DNA of 64,000 nt from Protea cynaroides. Lineage: Eukaryota > Streptophyta > Magnoliopsida > Proteales > Proteaceae. Location of the stretch: assembly GCA_028583415.1 (NCBI GenBank), contig CM053267.1:11730068-11794067 (forward strand). Reading direction: 5' to 3'. Position 1 is the stretch's first letter. Every line of letters begins with the position of its first letter. The notes under the pieces are model-generated. The model searched no databases. It worked only from the letters and a program-made list of their open reading frames with translations, and was not told the origin of the DNA. Positions 22,498 to 35,175 of the stretch are shown piece by piece. The position numbers and the translations under genes were made by a program.

Positions 22498-24920
22498 AAT
22501 GATATATTGGTCTACTCCAACGACAAGGAAACTCATATTATGAATCTAAATGCCGCTCTGCAACCATTACGAAAAGAGAAGCTTTATGCCAAATTTACAA
22601 AGTGTGAGTTTTGGCTAAATGAGGTCGCATTCCTAGGCCATGTTGTATCCGCTGAAGGAATTAAAGTGGATCCTAGCAAGATTGAAGCTATTGTGAAGTG
22701 GAAAGCACCGAAGAGCGTTGCAGAAATTAGAAGTTTCTTAGGTCTAGCTGGGTATTATCGACGATTTGTGGAAGACTATTCCCGAATTGCTGTACCTCTC
22801 ACCAGTTTGACTAAGAAGGGTGAAAAGTTTGTTTGGACTGATAAATGTGAATAAAATTTTCAAACATTGAAGACTAAATTGATATCAGCTCTGGTTTTGA
22901 CTATTCCTATACCAGGACAGCCATTTATTTTGTACACTGATGCTTCAGGATTGGGTTTAGGATGTGTACTTATGCAAGGGGAACAAGTAATTGCTTATGC
23001 CTCAAGATAACTATAGACACATGAGAAGAACTATCCCAATCATGACTTGGAATTAGTGCCAGTGGTACATGCTGTCAAGATATGGAGACATTATTTGTAC
23101 GGAGAGAAATTTCAGATTAAATCAGATCATAAGAGTCTCACTTACCTCTTTAATCAGAAGGAGCTGAATATGAGACAAAGAAGGTGGCTGGAACTGTTGA
23201 AAGACTATGATTGTGATATCCAATATCATTCAGGGAAAGCTAATGTGGTTGCTGACGCGCTGAGTAGAAAATCGATGATAAAATCTCAAGGAGAGGTTAA
23301 CACAACTGTCGCAATGTGTACTATCGGAAAAGTATTCAACTACGGTAATGAGCAGTTCATCATAGATACACCGGGTGAATCAACCAACCAAGGGTTTATC
23401 CATCGGTGTTCAAATATGTTTGCCACATTGATGATTGTACCTGTTATACTTGACGAAGTGAAAACAACTATTAGATCAGACCCTTATCTAAGAACGATAC
23501 AAGAAGACATCGAAAAAGGTAGGACTGTCCCTGAGTTCGCCATGGACGATGAAAAGGTACTGAAGTACAAAGGAAGAATATGTGTTCCTAAAACAGAAAA
23601 TTTAGACATTGGACACCGACTAATGAAGGAAGCTCATACCACCGTCTATTAGATACATCTTGGAAGTACAAAAATGTATCATGATCTAAAGAAACTATAC
23701 TGGTGGAGAGGAATGAAAGCAGATGTAGCTAAGTTCGTGTCTCAATGCCTAAACTGTCAGAGGGTGAAGGCAGAATGACAAAGACCTGCAGGACTGTTAC
23801 AGCCGTTACTGAAAGCAGCATGGAAATGGGACTGCATCACTATGGACTTCGTCACCGGGTTACCATTGACTCCCCGAGTAGTTGACGCGGTTTGGGTGAT
23901 TGTAGACCGCCTGACTAAAACGGCTCGATTTATAGCTATACGACCTCAGTATACACTGGAGAGGTTACATAAGTTGTATGTGGACAATATTGTCAGATTA
24001 CACAGTGTACCCAAAAGCATTGTGTCCGACAGAGATCCACGATTTACTTCAAAGTTTTGGGAAGGATTGTAAAAGGCTATGGGTACAACATTGAAGTTCA
24101 GTACTGCATTCCATCATCAGACAGACGGACAGTCGGAGCGTACCATTCAGATTTTAGAAGACATGCTCCGAGCCTGTGAAATTGATTTTAAAGGATCATA
24201 GTATGAAAAATTACCACTGATTGAGTTCGCTTATAACAACAGCTATCAGGCTACTATACAGATGTCACCCTATGAAGCACTGTATGGCAGGAAGTGTCGA
24301 ACTCCTTTGTTTTGGAATGAAGTTGGAGAACGTAGCATTGTTGGACCAGAATTTGTTGAAGAGATATGTCGAGTATTCGACATTATCAAGGAAAGAGTAA
24401 GAACGGCTCAGAATCGTTAGAAACAGTATGCAGATACTCGGTGCCGAGACCTAGAATTTGCCTTAGGTGATAAGGTATTCCTCAAAGTATCATCTATGTG
24501 AGGTTTGAAACGGTTTGGACAAAAAGGGAAACTAAGTCCAAGATATGTCGGACCATATGAGATTCTAGCTAAATGTGGAAAAGTGGCTTACCAGTTAGCA
24601 CTACCACCATCTATGTCAAGTGTGCATGATGTATTTCATATCTCCTTATTAAAGAAGTACGCTAGAGATCCAACGCACGTTATGACAGTAGATCTACCTG
24701 ATTTGATTGATGATTTGACATTTGAAGTAGCACCAACTGAAATCACCAGCCGAAAGGTTCAACGACTACGCAACCGTGACATCTATTATATTAAGGTCAC
24801 CTGGAGAAGCTAAAATATAGAAGAAATCACATGGGAAGAAGAGAATGCTATGCGAAAGCAATACCCTCATCTTTTTGACTCGGAAGGTATGTATAAATTT
24901 TGAGGATGAAATTTTTATAA

Positions 24921-24932
24921 GCAGGGGGGAGT
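24921..24932 (+). other. Polypurine tract, element B
   Basis: CAGGGGGGAG directly before TGTAAG. Confidence 0.87.
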
Positions 24933-27231
24933 TGTAAGACCTGTACCAAACTAACCGGTCTTACCACCTTGTACCAGGTCTACCTATCATGGTCGAGCCA
25001 CATGGACCAAGTGCGTGAAGGAAATTACAAAACCAGGTACGAAATTGACCCAAAAATAGTAAAATGGAGGGTAGGGTCGCATGCCTAAACATATAGGGTC
25101 GACCCCACCTCAGCAGGGTCCAACCCATGACTTTTGAGTCCTAGGGTCGGATGACTTGAGACCCTAGGGTCGACGAATTCTGTGACCCTAGCATCGACCC
25201 TAGGCAAACTGACAGAAACCGAAAAGTAGGAAACTTTCCTAATTCAAAGGGAACCTTTCCTAAACTCGTTGGGACGGATTTTGGGAGGTTTTCCTCTATA
25301 AATAGGACATCCCTTAGGCTCTTTCACTCCTTTTGAAACCCTAATTGAAAGTGAGAGAAAGAGAAGAGAAGGAAAGTTGGAGAAGAAGGATAAGGAGAAG
25401 AGTTTCAGAGGAATCTCTGAATTCAGCAAGTTTAAGGTATGAAAACATTCTCCATGAATTATGTAAGACCCTAGAATAGTATATAAAGAGGGTAGGATTT
25501 AGGAGAAACCTAAATCATCTATCCATGGGAAAATTCCAATGGAATCCATGGAGGGAATCATTGTAAACAAAGTAAAGGAAGTAACTTGGAGTTTTAAGCC
25601 ATAGAACAATCAAAGAATGGTCCATGAAAGTAAGCCAAAGGATCCAAACATGAAATAGTGGACTGTAGGATGGAAAGTCGACTCAAACTACATATGGTCG
25701 CACTTAGGGTCGACTGGTAACCGACCCTATCAGACCACAGGATCGACCCCAAGCTCTTGGGAAGTCCAGGGAAGCTATGGTCGCACCTAGGGTCGATGGA
25801 TAACCGACCCTATGATCGACCCTATACCCTGGGGTCTCAGATACCTGCGACCCATCCTGCGACCCTAGCTTTACAACAAGCTTAAAACTATTGGAATTAA
25901 TTCTAATTAAAATCTATCGACTTGTTAGGTTTTCCTAGTGATACAAAGGTGATTCTTAAAGCTTGAAAGAGGATCTACACTCAAGCAAAGGTGAGGGAAC
26001 AAGACCTAAACTAATTGGTTAATAAAAAACCATTTTTGTTTATTGAGCCCAATTCCATGTATGATTCTATGATTGTATGATTGTAATGTGCATATCACAT
26101 GTCATCTACTATTCCTGTTATTACTGTTCATGCATATTTAATTCTGTTTATTTACAACATGATGATGATGATGATGCTAGGAATAGGCATGTGAATGTTT
26201 GTGTGTGGTTAGTGTACTTGATGCGAGTGGGGCATTAGGGGAAGTGTGATGCGGTGCGGTCCTAAGCACTTTAGCCCTATCTCTAATCAAGTCTTGTCCA
26301 CTGACATCATCGTATCGCCATTATCTTAGCATAACTATTACGTCGTAGGGCATCAGGGGAGGTGGTCTCGGACCGTGTAGTCTCCGACTCTACCGGGGGG
26401 CCTTAGCTCTATCTCTATGGACGTATTGAGGGATGCTGGGGTGAGGCCTTGGATACACTGTTTGACATTAGGATTGGTTAGTTGCGAGCCAGTTTGCAAG
26501 CCTTCGCCAATAGGGGTTTACGTGTTGGTATGGGTTGAGCATCAGGGAAGTGTGATGCGGTGCGGTCCTAAGCACTTTAGCTCTATCTCTATTCCATGGT
26601 GGGTGCATGTGGGGGCGACAATGGTGTTTGATCCGTTGAGCGGTTCCACACACTCATGTATAGAGGTGCGGCGGCCTCCAAACCTTTCTATAGCACATTG
26701 TAAACTTATATACCAGACCACAGATATGAATTGAATGCATGCATATGTTTGTTGCATTGTTTTGTTTGCTCACTGAGCCGTGATCTGTGCTCACCCTTTT
26801 CGAATTCAATTATTTTTAGTTGATGACGCAGGTACGACTGTGGAAAATTATATGAATGCTCCCGCATATGGGCACGTTGCTGCGATGGATGCCGAAGATA
26901 TAATGGAGATGCATGACTCATTATGCGAGTGCAACTCATGCGTTTTCGATTAGATTTTTATTTGGACCATTAAGGAAATGTAATTTGATATTTTATTTAC
27001 TTATGTCTCGGTCAATACAACATAATTGGATATTTTATTTATGATTATCACATTTAGATTCTCAGTTCATTTAATATTAAGACTTCCGCTATTGTGCATT
27101 TATTCTGATTATGGTTGTAGATGTGTATGGTTTAAGCAAACGGACACAGCCTATTTGAGATCCTGGTTGAACCACTGGCTTATTAGCGGTTCATCACACT
27201 GTTCTGAATAGTGCGGAATTGGGGTGTGACA
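24933..27231 (+). mobile_element. Element B, 3' LTR (2299 bp, uninterrupted)
   Basis: TGTAAGACCTGTACC to GGGGTGTGACA. It is the reference for the split 5' LTR. The TATA box is at 25297-25304. GGTCG arrays lie near 25074-25203 and 25690-25867. The donor GTGAGG is at 25991 and the acceptor ends at 26819. It is followed by ATTGC, the B target duplication, and then C LTR sequence. Confidence 0.94.
26820..26953 (+). CDS. Conserved LTR exon, element B 3' copy
   Basis: VDDAGTTVENYMNAPAYGHV, then AEDIMEMHDSLCECNSCVFD and stop; 134 nt. The candidate preceding exon reads LKEDLHSSK. Confidence 0.52.
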
Positions 27232-28344
27232 ATTGCAACCTGCATATGGTCTGATAGAAAATCTAGACCTTCTGTCATTAGTCGGTTGATATACTGGTCG
27301 GTACAGAGTATCGACCGTGACATCGTCTGGTTATCTCCTGAGACATTTCTGGGATTGGTTGGTTGCTATGCCGATCCCTACAGTGTACAGTCCGGTGTTA
27401 CGACCGCCCCTTCCCAATGGTCAATTTTTCTGTTTAGTAAGTTAGGATTCTTTCCTATGATTTAGATCATACCTTGCTAGCATAATGTAGTCCAGTAGTA
27501 GGGTGTCTCTTAAGTCTTTGTATTATCCTAGTAAGCATGAAATCAATTGTCTAAACTTGGCCATTCTTTTTGAAGGAGATGTTGACCCTACCAGCAACCT
27601 ACACTAATTCTATTATTGAAGAAGGATGGGTGTTTGTCACATCAGATTTACGTCCTTCAACGAGACATTAAGTTTTGCATTAGAATTTATAGGTGTTAAG
27701 GGTTTTACTGACGATGGCTTGATCAATGCTGATTGACAATGTACGTCGTCAATAATTCTCCTAAGACAAGTGCTGCAGAGCTTCACCTTCTTCGTCTCCT
27801 TCCTCCCTTTCTCTTGAGAATGTGTTAGAACTTTCTAAGATTGATACGCATTTAAAAGAGGGTGAAATGTAAGTTTTTATTCTTCTATGGTTTCCTTGTT
27901 GGGATAGAACTCTGAGTTTGAATGGGGAATTCCTAAAAGGTTGACAAGTGGCAAGAGTTTGAACTTAGAGAGAGACTCTATCCCTTCAGCAATTCCAAAA
28001 TGGTTAAGATGGGTGTAGGTCCCTTCTAGATTCATTTATGGGTCCTAGGAGTATCATAAATGGTCTCCTAATACGAATCCAACTATTAACCCCGAGACCA
28101 GGTCTATTTTGGCCTGGCCGATCGATGGTACCAGTCCTTGGACTATCGGGATTCTGGACCGCCTGGTAGCGACTAGCTCCTCTTTAAAGCTACAAATCAT
28201 ATAGTTAGAAAAATATAAAGATTTTAAGGGGTACTTATTGCATTGGTCTTCAATTTGGCATCATATTGGGTTCGGCTACAGTGTAAAACCTTGGCATGAG
28301 AGAAAATTTGGGTTAGGCCGGGTTTTCTAGGTGCGGGTTTTACA
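27232..28344 (-). mobile_element. Element C, 3' LTR, inner part
   Basis: It continues the LTR cut at 1430 and ends GGTGCGGGTTTTACA, complementary to the LTR start TGTAAAACCC. It aligns to 48570-49049 in the second C LTR up to the point where fragment G enters. It contains CCGGTCG/CGACCG-type motifs (about 27290-27320 and 28080-28180). No gene was seen. Confidence 0.88.
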
Positions 28345-28360
28345 ACTCCACCCCCTTAAA
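28345..28360 (-). other. Polypurine tract, element C
   Basis: On minus, TTTTAAGGGGGTGGAGT precedes the LTR start TGTAAAACC. Confidence 0.82.
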
Positions 28361-28381
28361 AGAATTTCATCTCCAAAATTC

Positions 28382-31300
28382 CTACTTACCCATTGTCTTG
28401 AACAAGTGAGGATATATTATCTTCATAGACTCCTTTTCTTCCCAATATAGGTCTTCCACGTGCTGATTCTTCCACATGATCTTGACATAGTGAATGTCTC
28501 GATTCCTTAAGTACTGAACCTTCCTGTCCAATATCATTTGAGGTTCAAGTTCCATTGTCAAGTCTTCATTTAGCTGAGGAGGATCGACTTTTAGTACGTA
28601 GGATGGGTCTTGTATATACTTTTTCAGTATTGATATGTGGAATACATCGTGCACATCGGCTAATGATGGTGGTAGTGCTAGTTGGTATGCTACATTTCCA
28701 CATTTCTTCAAGATTTCATAGGGTCCTACGTACCTAGGGCTCATCTTTTCCTTCTTACCAAAGTGTTTTAATCCCTTGAAAGGTGAAATTTTTAGGAACA
28801 CCTTGTCTCTCTCAGCATATTCGATATCTTTCCTCCTGACATCCAAGTAACTCTTCTATCGAGCTTGGGCTACTTTGATCATTTCTCTTATTATATCTAC
28901 TTCTTGACATGTTTCTTAGATAAAATATGGTCCAGGTATTCTTCTTTCGCTAACTTCCTCCCAGTATAGCAGAGTTTTGCATCTTCATCCAAAAAGGTTT
29001 CATATGGAGCCATGCCAATGCTGGCTTGGTAACTGTTGTTGTATGCAAACTCCATCAGGTATAGTTTCCCATCCCATGCTCCTTTGAAATCTATTGCATA
29101 AGTGTGGAGCATGTCTTCTAGGATTTTAATCATCCTCTCCGATTGACCTTCCGTTTGTGAATGAATGACTATACTAAATTGCAACTCTATGCCCATTGTT
29201 TGTTGCAAACTTTCCTAGAATTTGGATGTGAATCGGGGATCTCTATCTGACACCATGTTTTGAGGCACACCATGTAGACAAACTACTGGATTTACGTACA
29301 GTTTAGCTAGTCTGTCCAGCGTATATTGGGGCCGAATTGCTATGAATCTTGCTGTTTTCATGAGTCTATTGATTATTACCCAAATAGCATCTACATTTCC
29401 GGGTGTCAAGGGTAACCCTGTGACAAAATCCATGGTGATATAATCCCATTTCCATTCTGGTACTAGTAACGGTTGAAGTAGTCCGGATGGTTTCTGGCGG
29501 ATTGCCTTCACTTGCTGGCATGTTAAGCATCTGTATACATAGTCAGCTACATCTACCTTCATTCCCCTCCACCAAACTGATTTCCTTAGGTCGTAATACA
29601 CCTTGGTGCTGCCAGGATGGGTTGAATAAAGAGCATTATGGGCTTCCCTCAAGATCCTTTCCTTGATATCCGTGGTTGTTGAAGGAATACAAAGTCTGCC
29701 TCAAAACCTGAGTGATCCATCTGAGAAAGTATGAAGTCAGGGTCTGATTTTCCTCTTCGTAGGTCTTCTTTCAGAGTTCAAAGGTAGAGGTTAATAGGTA
29801 GTTCCTTTATCACTTCGGTAACCAAATAAGCTTTTATTTGTAGATTCACAAATAGGCTTGCAAGTCCACAAATGACTTGGTTTCCTAAGGATACCTCTAA
29901 TAGATCCAATGCATCTTGAGCTTCTTTTCTTGTCGTTAGAACCAAACTCAGTTAAACTCTATCCTCAGGCTTGGCCAAACTCTTCCTGCTTAATGCATCG
30001 GCTACTACGTTGGCTTTCCTCGGGTGGTATGAGATTTTACAGTCATAATCTTTCAACAGTTCTACCCATCTTTGCTATCTCATATTTAAGTCCTTCTGAG
30101 TGAACAAGTATGTGAGGCTTTTGTGATCAGACTTAATTTGAAACTTCTCTCCTTATAAGTAGTGTCTCCATGCTTTAAGAGCGAATACTAATGCTACTAA
30201 TTCCAAATCGTGAGTCACAGGTAGTTCTTTCCATGTTTTTCAATTGTTTTGAGGCATATGCTATGACTTATTTTCCTTGCATGAGTACACCCCTAAGCCG
30301 AGCTTAGAAGCATCCGTGTACAAGGTGAATGTTTCTCCTGGTCTTAGAATCATCAATATAGGAGCCAAGACTAACCTCTCCTTCAAGGCTTGAAAGCTCC
30401 TTTCACATTGGTCTGACCAGATGATTTTTTCCCCTTTCTTAGTTAATTTAGTCAATGGAATGGCAATTCTGGAGTAGTCTTCCATGAATCTGGGGTAGTA
30501 CCCCTCAAGAAACTTTGGATTTCAGTGACCGTTCTGGGTGATTCCCAATTGGTAATGGCTTCAATCATACTGGGGTCTACCTTAATCCCTTCTGTCGATA
30601 CTACATGGCCTAGGAATGCCACTTTGTTCAGCCAGAAATCACACTTTTTGAATTTGGCATAAAACGGCCTTTCCCGTAGTCTTTGCAATGCCTATCGTAA
30701 GTGTGTCTTTTTGCTCTTCTACATTCATGGAGTAGATCAGTATGTCATTGATAAATACAATCACCAAAGTGTCCAGTATGTCATGAAATTCTTGGTTTAT
30801 AAGCTCCATGAACAAGACAGGAGCATTAGTCAATCTGAAAGACATGACCAAAAACTCATAGTGTTCATAACTAGTCCAGAAGGCTGTCTTAGGTATGTCA
30901 CTCTCTTTTATTCTTAATTGATGATATCCCGATCGAAGATCAATCTTGGAAAACACTGTGGTGCCTTGTAGTTGATCGAACAAGTCATCTATGTAGGGTA
31001 GTGGATATCGATTCTTAATAGTGAGCTTGTTCAGCTCTCTGTAATCGATGCAGAGACATACGCTACAATCCTTCTTCTTTACAAATAATACTGGTGCACC
31101 CCAAGGAGAAATACTAGGTCTTATGAAACCTTTATCTAGCAGTTCTTGCAATTGCACTTTTAACTCCTTGAGTTGAGTAGGCACCATTCTATAAGGAGCC
31201 TTCGATACTAGTGTTGCGCCAGGTAGTAAGTCTATCATAAACTCGATTACTCGTTCCGGTGGTAACCCTGGTAGATCCTCTCAAAATACATCAGGAAATT

Positions 31301-31797
31301 CCTTTACTACCTCCAAATCTTCCAGATGGGGTCGCTCGACTGTAATATCCAGGACTAACACTAGAAATCCCAAATCTCCATTCTGAAGACATTTAATTGC
31401 ATTGAGTGTTGAAAGGAACAGCTTCCTTTTCTTTGCTCTCTTTTCTCCCTTAAACTTGAACATATCTCCATTTTCATCTTCAAATATCAGCTTCTTTTCT
31501 ACACATGTCGTGACAACTAGTCCATGCTTAAGATCACGTCGAATTCTGATATCTCTAAATGAATTAGATTTGCTTATAAACTTCTACCCTCGACTAGGAC
31601 TAGACATGGTCCATGGTATTCATTAAGGTACTCATTAAGTACTACTTCCGCATTGAGGGGTGATCACACAATTGATAATGTCTCTAGGGTCTTAGTACCA
31701 CTTCCTATCTTTTCCCTGAAAGAGGGAGATATAAAGGAGTGAGTTGCTTCAGAATCAAAAAGTACCCTAGCTAGTTTTCCCGCTATATTAACAGTAC
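28382..31797 (-). pseudogene. pol: pol of element C
   Basis: Read on minus. Protease VLFDSEATHSF near 31755-31770 (DSG is DSE). RT from SKAPYRMVPTQLKELKV, with FIND at 30744-30755 in place of FIDD. RNase H LYTDASKLGLG near 30300. Integrase zinc region (HNALYSTHPGSTK, CLTCQQVK), core MDFVTGLPLTPGNVDAIWVI, VSDRDPRFTS and QTEGQSER. GPY/F RYVGPYEIL and a chromodomain-like end MILDRKVQYLRN to IIYPHLF. The open stretches 28382-28846, 28897-29208, 29215-29652, 30261-30485, 30452-30688, 30639-31238 and 31281-31463 are separated by stops and small shifts. Divergence from A, B and D throughout marks a sister family. Confidence 0.9.
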
Positions 31798-31864
31798 CTA
31801 ATTACATTATCATGTTTTAGATGCATGCTCACATAGTCAAAAATGGCTAGTCTCAAAAGCGTAC
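31798..31864 (-). other. Candidate gag-protease intron, element C (67 nt)
   Basis: On minus, GTGACAA/GTACGC to GTAATTAG/GTACTG, between DVVT and the protease start. It lies at the same place as in the Tekay copies and keeps the internal TATGTGAGCATG string. Frame restoration cannot be tested because gag is frameshifted nearby. Confidence 0.58.
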
Positions 31865-33130
31865 TTGTCACCACATCTGGTGATGCTTCAGCTTCCTCTA
31901 CATATACTGCGTAAACCTTCCCAGACTACATTGCTTTGAGCGAGAGTGGATAGGTCCTAGCATAATGCCTCATCTGTCCACAGTTGAAACATCTTACATT
32001 ATAGGTGCTGGGGCTGCTGTACGTTGTCTGCAGGCACGGCTTTGGTTGTTGCTGGTTTGGCTGCAGTATAATTCATTTTAAAAGTCTTGTTCGCTGCCCG
32101 ACCACCAGCATAGTTAGCTGACCTCTTGTTACCTCCCTTTTGGGCAAAGTAACTATCTCTCAAGCTAGATTCAATAACTTTGGCTATTTGGACAGCCTTA
32201 GAGTAAATCTCCTTCCCAAGGGAATTAACCGTAGCTCGTATGTTACCCCTCAAACCTTTGAGCTTTTGCGGAATCTTCCTTCATGCTCAGTAGAGCAAAA
32301 TAGAAAAGCTCCTCAAACTTGTGCTAATATTCGTCCACGGTTTGCTGCCCTTGCGACACATTGAGGTATTCCACCTCCATCATGTCCTTGAAGTTCTAGG
32401 GAAGTATCTATTAAAGAAAGCTTCCTTGAAGATTTTCCAGGTGATCTGTGGATGTTTTGCCATCAGAAGTGGTATTTTGGATTCCCACCTTGTGTTGGGT
32501 TCTCCATTTAGCATATAAGTTACACATAGTATCTTTTCTTCCTCAGTGCATACCATCATTCGAAGGGTCTTCTCTATGGACTTGATCCATATGGTAGGTT
32601 GTAGAGGATTAGTCCCAACTCTAATGAACTTTAGAGGTTTCATCTTCATGAACCTCTCGATGGTCTGAGACTGATCACAGTACGATGCTGGAGGAATAGT
32701 AGAGGGTTTTGATTTGCCACTACATTCTGGTTGAGTCTAGCGGGTACTCTATTCTATCCTACAATTGCACCAACTTGATTTACAGGGTTTCCTCCAATGT
32801 ATTGTTCTTGTTCCCTTACTGTCTAGCTACCTATGGTGCAAGTATTGGGGTCAGGAGGGTTCTTAGATCCTCAAGGAACTTTCATTGGTTCTCCTTGAAT
32901 ATTCTTTGCTATTCCTAACACACTGTAAGAGCCACATTTCTTATGATAGTAGGGAGGTTCTCAGGAGTTACTTCAGGTGGTGGAGGAACAGTTCCTAGTT
33001 GAGAGGATCCTCCCACATTTGTGCTAGGTGGTTTCGTTCCTTCTAGACTAGGTGTATCATTTAACCCATCCCCAAGTGGAGGATTTTCATTGTTACTATC
33101 ATACGGATTATTGTGTTTACGTAGGGCCAT
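31865..33130 (-). pseudogene. gag: gag of element C
   Basis: It starts at ATG 33130 (MALRKHNNPYDSNNENPP), with a Pro-rich N-terminus unlike the MAGRRVTR start of the other family. The gag core is seen in 32380-32649 (MKMKPLKFIRVGTNPLQP, EEEKILCVTYMLNGEPN, ITWKIFKEAFFNRYFP). 31999-32253 holds IRATVNSLGKEIYSKAVQIA. The zinc knuckle reads CFNCGQMRHYARTY near 31960-31995, with the final Cys replaced by Tyr. Several stops and frameshifts break it. Confidence 0.82.
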
Positions 33131-33820
33131 TACAACCTATTCAACTCCTTAGAATGTGCATTCAGATGGTTAGTAACATGTCAAGAGACATAGGTAGAAC
33201 AAGGTATAAGAGGGCACCAAACACAATTAAGAAAAATATCAAACTTAAGAATGTTTATGTCATTTTATAGTTTATCTAATCGATACTTCTGGAATTGACT
33301 AGTTCCGACTGATAGTGCGTCTGGTAAGTTTACAGAACTCTCTGGAGTTTTTTGATCGATGGGTCGGTCGCTACTGACCATCGTTTGCCCCTCCGTCCGG
33401 CTACTTCTAGAATGTAAATTTTTACTGCGCCGGTCGTTGCACCGGACTCTACCCCACATTGGGATTCACGACCAGTTAGGGAATCTTTCTCCAAATATAA
33501 CCTAAAATGTGATTATTTCTCTCATTTCCCACTTCAACTTTCACTCTAAGTAGCAGAGAGCTTTGTTTTCGCCTCCAAAAACTTTGGTTTTGCCTCCAGG
33601 AGTATATCTTCCATCAACAATTCTCTTTCTACTTACATCGTGATGGATCTAAGGGAAAATATTCCTCTTTCTATCTTAAAACCAAGTTCTAGGGTTTAGA
33701 AAAGGAATATGATGATTTCTTTTGAGCTTTCTCTTGAAACAGTGTCTACTCAAGCTTGGTCCATGTTGTTTGCTATCCCTATAGGCCATCCCGTCCAAGG
33801 AAAATTAATGTTAGCCGACC
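33131..33820. promoter_or_regulatory. Element C gag/antisense intergenic region with GGTCG-type motifs
   Basis: No coding frame is supported. The part 33355-33455 holds GGTCGGTCG, TGACCATCG, CCGGTCG and related strings. This is the same position as the arrays of A, B, D and F, but with a CGG flank. Further down are AT-rich and pyrimidine-rich stretches. It may contain both the antisense promoter and its leader. Confidence 0.4.
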
Positions 33821-34743
33821 ATGGTGAAATGCTCCACTTGCTTTTGATGCATTGCGGTTCATTTCCTTAAAGGCTCAACAAGCATTCCCAAAGTTTGAAT
33901 ACAAGTTTTTTGAATCCGGGTGATGCGTAGTGTTTGACGAGTTAAAGCGGTTCGACGTCAGGGCTACCTTCAATGCTTTGGGATGGTCTCCCATGTTAGA
34001 AATCGATGTAACCATGAGGCCTGACCTGGTATGGCTTTTCTACTGTAACTTACATGTGACGAGTGGAATAGATGACGGCAATGATGTTGCAAACCTTTGC
34101 ATATCCAGCCAAGTATTAGGCCGAGATGTTTCCTTTGATACTAGACAACTTGCTGGTATGTTAAGTATATCCATGGGAGGTGACATAGCACTTTGGGGTC
34201 CTAAAGATAGGGACTCCCTATCTGAGGTCATGCCGATAGAATCGCTAATTAGATCCTGACACTGGGTAAACGTCATAAGACTATCAACTATCACAAGGTG
34301 GTCACTACAATGAGTTATCTTCTTTTGGTCAATTCTTGGTTTATCGACTAGAAACTAGGACACCAATTTGTCTTCCTTACATTCTTATACAGAACATGAT
34401 CCTGGCTTCAGAGGGCACTGGACCTTCAAATCTTCTGTATGAAAAATTACTTATTCATCTCCTATCGCTCCTGGGGGTTGACATCCAAATTCACCCCGTG
34501 TACGAGGAAACAGTATCTTCTCCCTTTGGTTGGTATGCCATTTCAAAAATGCACCTTGCTGATGTAGTCTTGTCTTATGATGAATTAGAGGCCTGTCCTC
34601 ATCCGGGAACACTATCAGACGAAGAAGAGGATGATGCACACTTGGGTGTAGAGGATGAGGGTAGAGATCAGGCTGGTCCCTTACAACCTCCCTCTGACAT
34701 GGGCATCCTTCTCGCTGAGTTACATGGCATTCTAGATTACTAG
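33821..34743 (+). pseudogene. Antisense gene of element C
   Basis: It lies opposite to C gag-pol, between gag and PBS, as in the other family. From ATG 33821 (MVK) a frame break leads to DALRFISLKAQQ. The open part 33930-34259 reads FDVRATFNALGWSPML, RPDLVWLFYCNLHV and LGRDVSFDTRQLAGMLSI. After another break, 34336-34743 reads TRTPICLPYILIQNMI, LLYEKLLIHLLSLLGVDI, SPFGWYAISKMHL, then an acidic EEEDDAHL linker and a short C-terminus without the coiled-coil-like repeats. Many residues are shared with A, B, D and F at equivalent positions despite deep DNA divergence. This points to protein-level constraint. Function is unknown. Confidence 0.68.
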
Positions 34744-35159
34744 AGGTAATTTGCACATTCTGTGGAGAATACTTTAGGCGAATGCGACATGCTCAAACTT
34801 CATTCTCTTCCTAGCTCGACATCATGCAGACGACTATGGCATGAGTGGGTATAATGTCTGAGGACAACATCAGAAACGTGGCCACGACATCACGGGTGAA
34901 GACTTACCAGCGAGCTTGTGAACCCACGTCATTAGATTCAGAGTGATCTTGTTAATTTCCTCTTTTCTACGTTGTTGTCGTAAAACTAAGTCTTATTTCC
35001 TAGGCAAGTTGTAGTACTTAATCTCTAACCTTTCCCTAACATCTTATGCTCTTTTTTGGTGTTATCATGCTACACACAAGTTTAGTTACATTTTGACCAT
35101 TTATGCTCTGTAGAATGCTGTGGCATTGGCTTGGTTGGCATAGTATAGCAGAGCTTATT
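34744..35159. other. Element C leader next to the PBS, no gene seen
   Basis: Between the antisense gene stop and the PBS the sequence has no supported ORF, repeat or RNA gene. It probably holds the 3' end of the antisense transcript and the packaging leader of C. Confidence 0.5.
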
Positions 35160-35171
35160 GCTCTGATATCA
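35160..35171 (-). other. Primer binding site variant, element C
   Basis: On minus, TGATATCAGAGC, one base different from TGGTATCAGAGC, 4 bp from the LTR end. Confidence 0.78.
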
Positions 35172-35175
35172 AACC

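Larger units (their letters stand above)
21407..24932 (+). pseudogene. pol: pol of element B
   Basis: The order is protease (VLFDSGATHSL near 21440), RT, RNase H (LYTDASGLGLG near 22932), integrase core (MDFVTGLPLTP, VSDRDPRFTS), GPY/F (RYVGPYEIL) and a chromodomain-like end. At least eleven in-frame stops are visible, for example 21538, 22149, 22273, 22852, 23650, 23776, 24070, 24199, 24418 and 24499. Most are CGA-to-TGA, CAA-to-TAA or TGG-to-TAG. The catalytic RT motif reads FIND (22492-22503) instead of FIDD. Just before it a 39-nt segment is duplicated in tandem (22420-22458, 22459-22497), adding 13 residues. It is non-functional. Confidence 0.92.

Noticed and set aside
27211..27465. 84-codon ORF across the B/C junction
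   Set aside because: It starts in the B LTR and runs into the C LTR, so it is a junction artefact.
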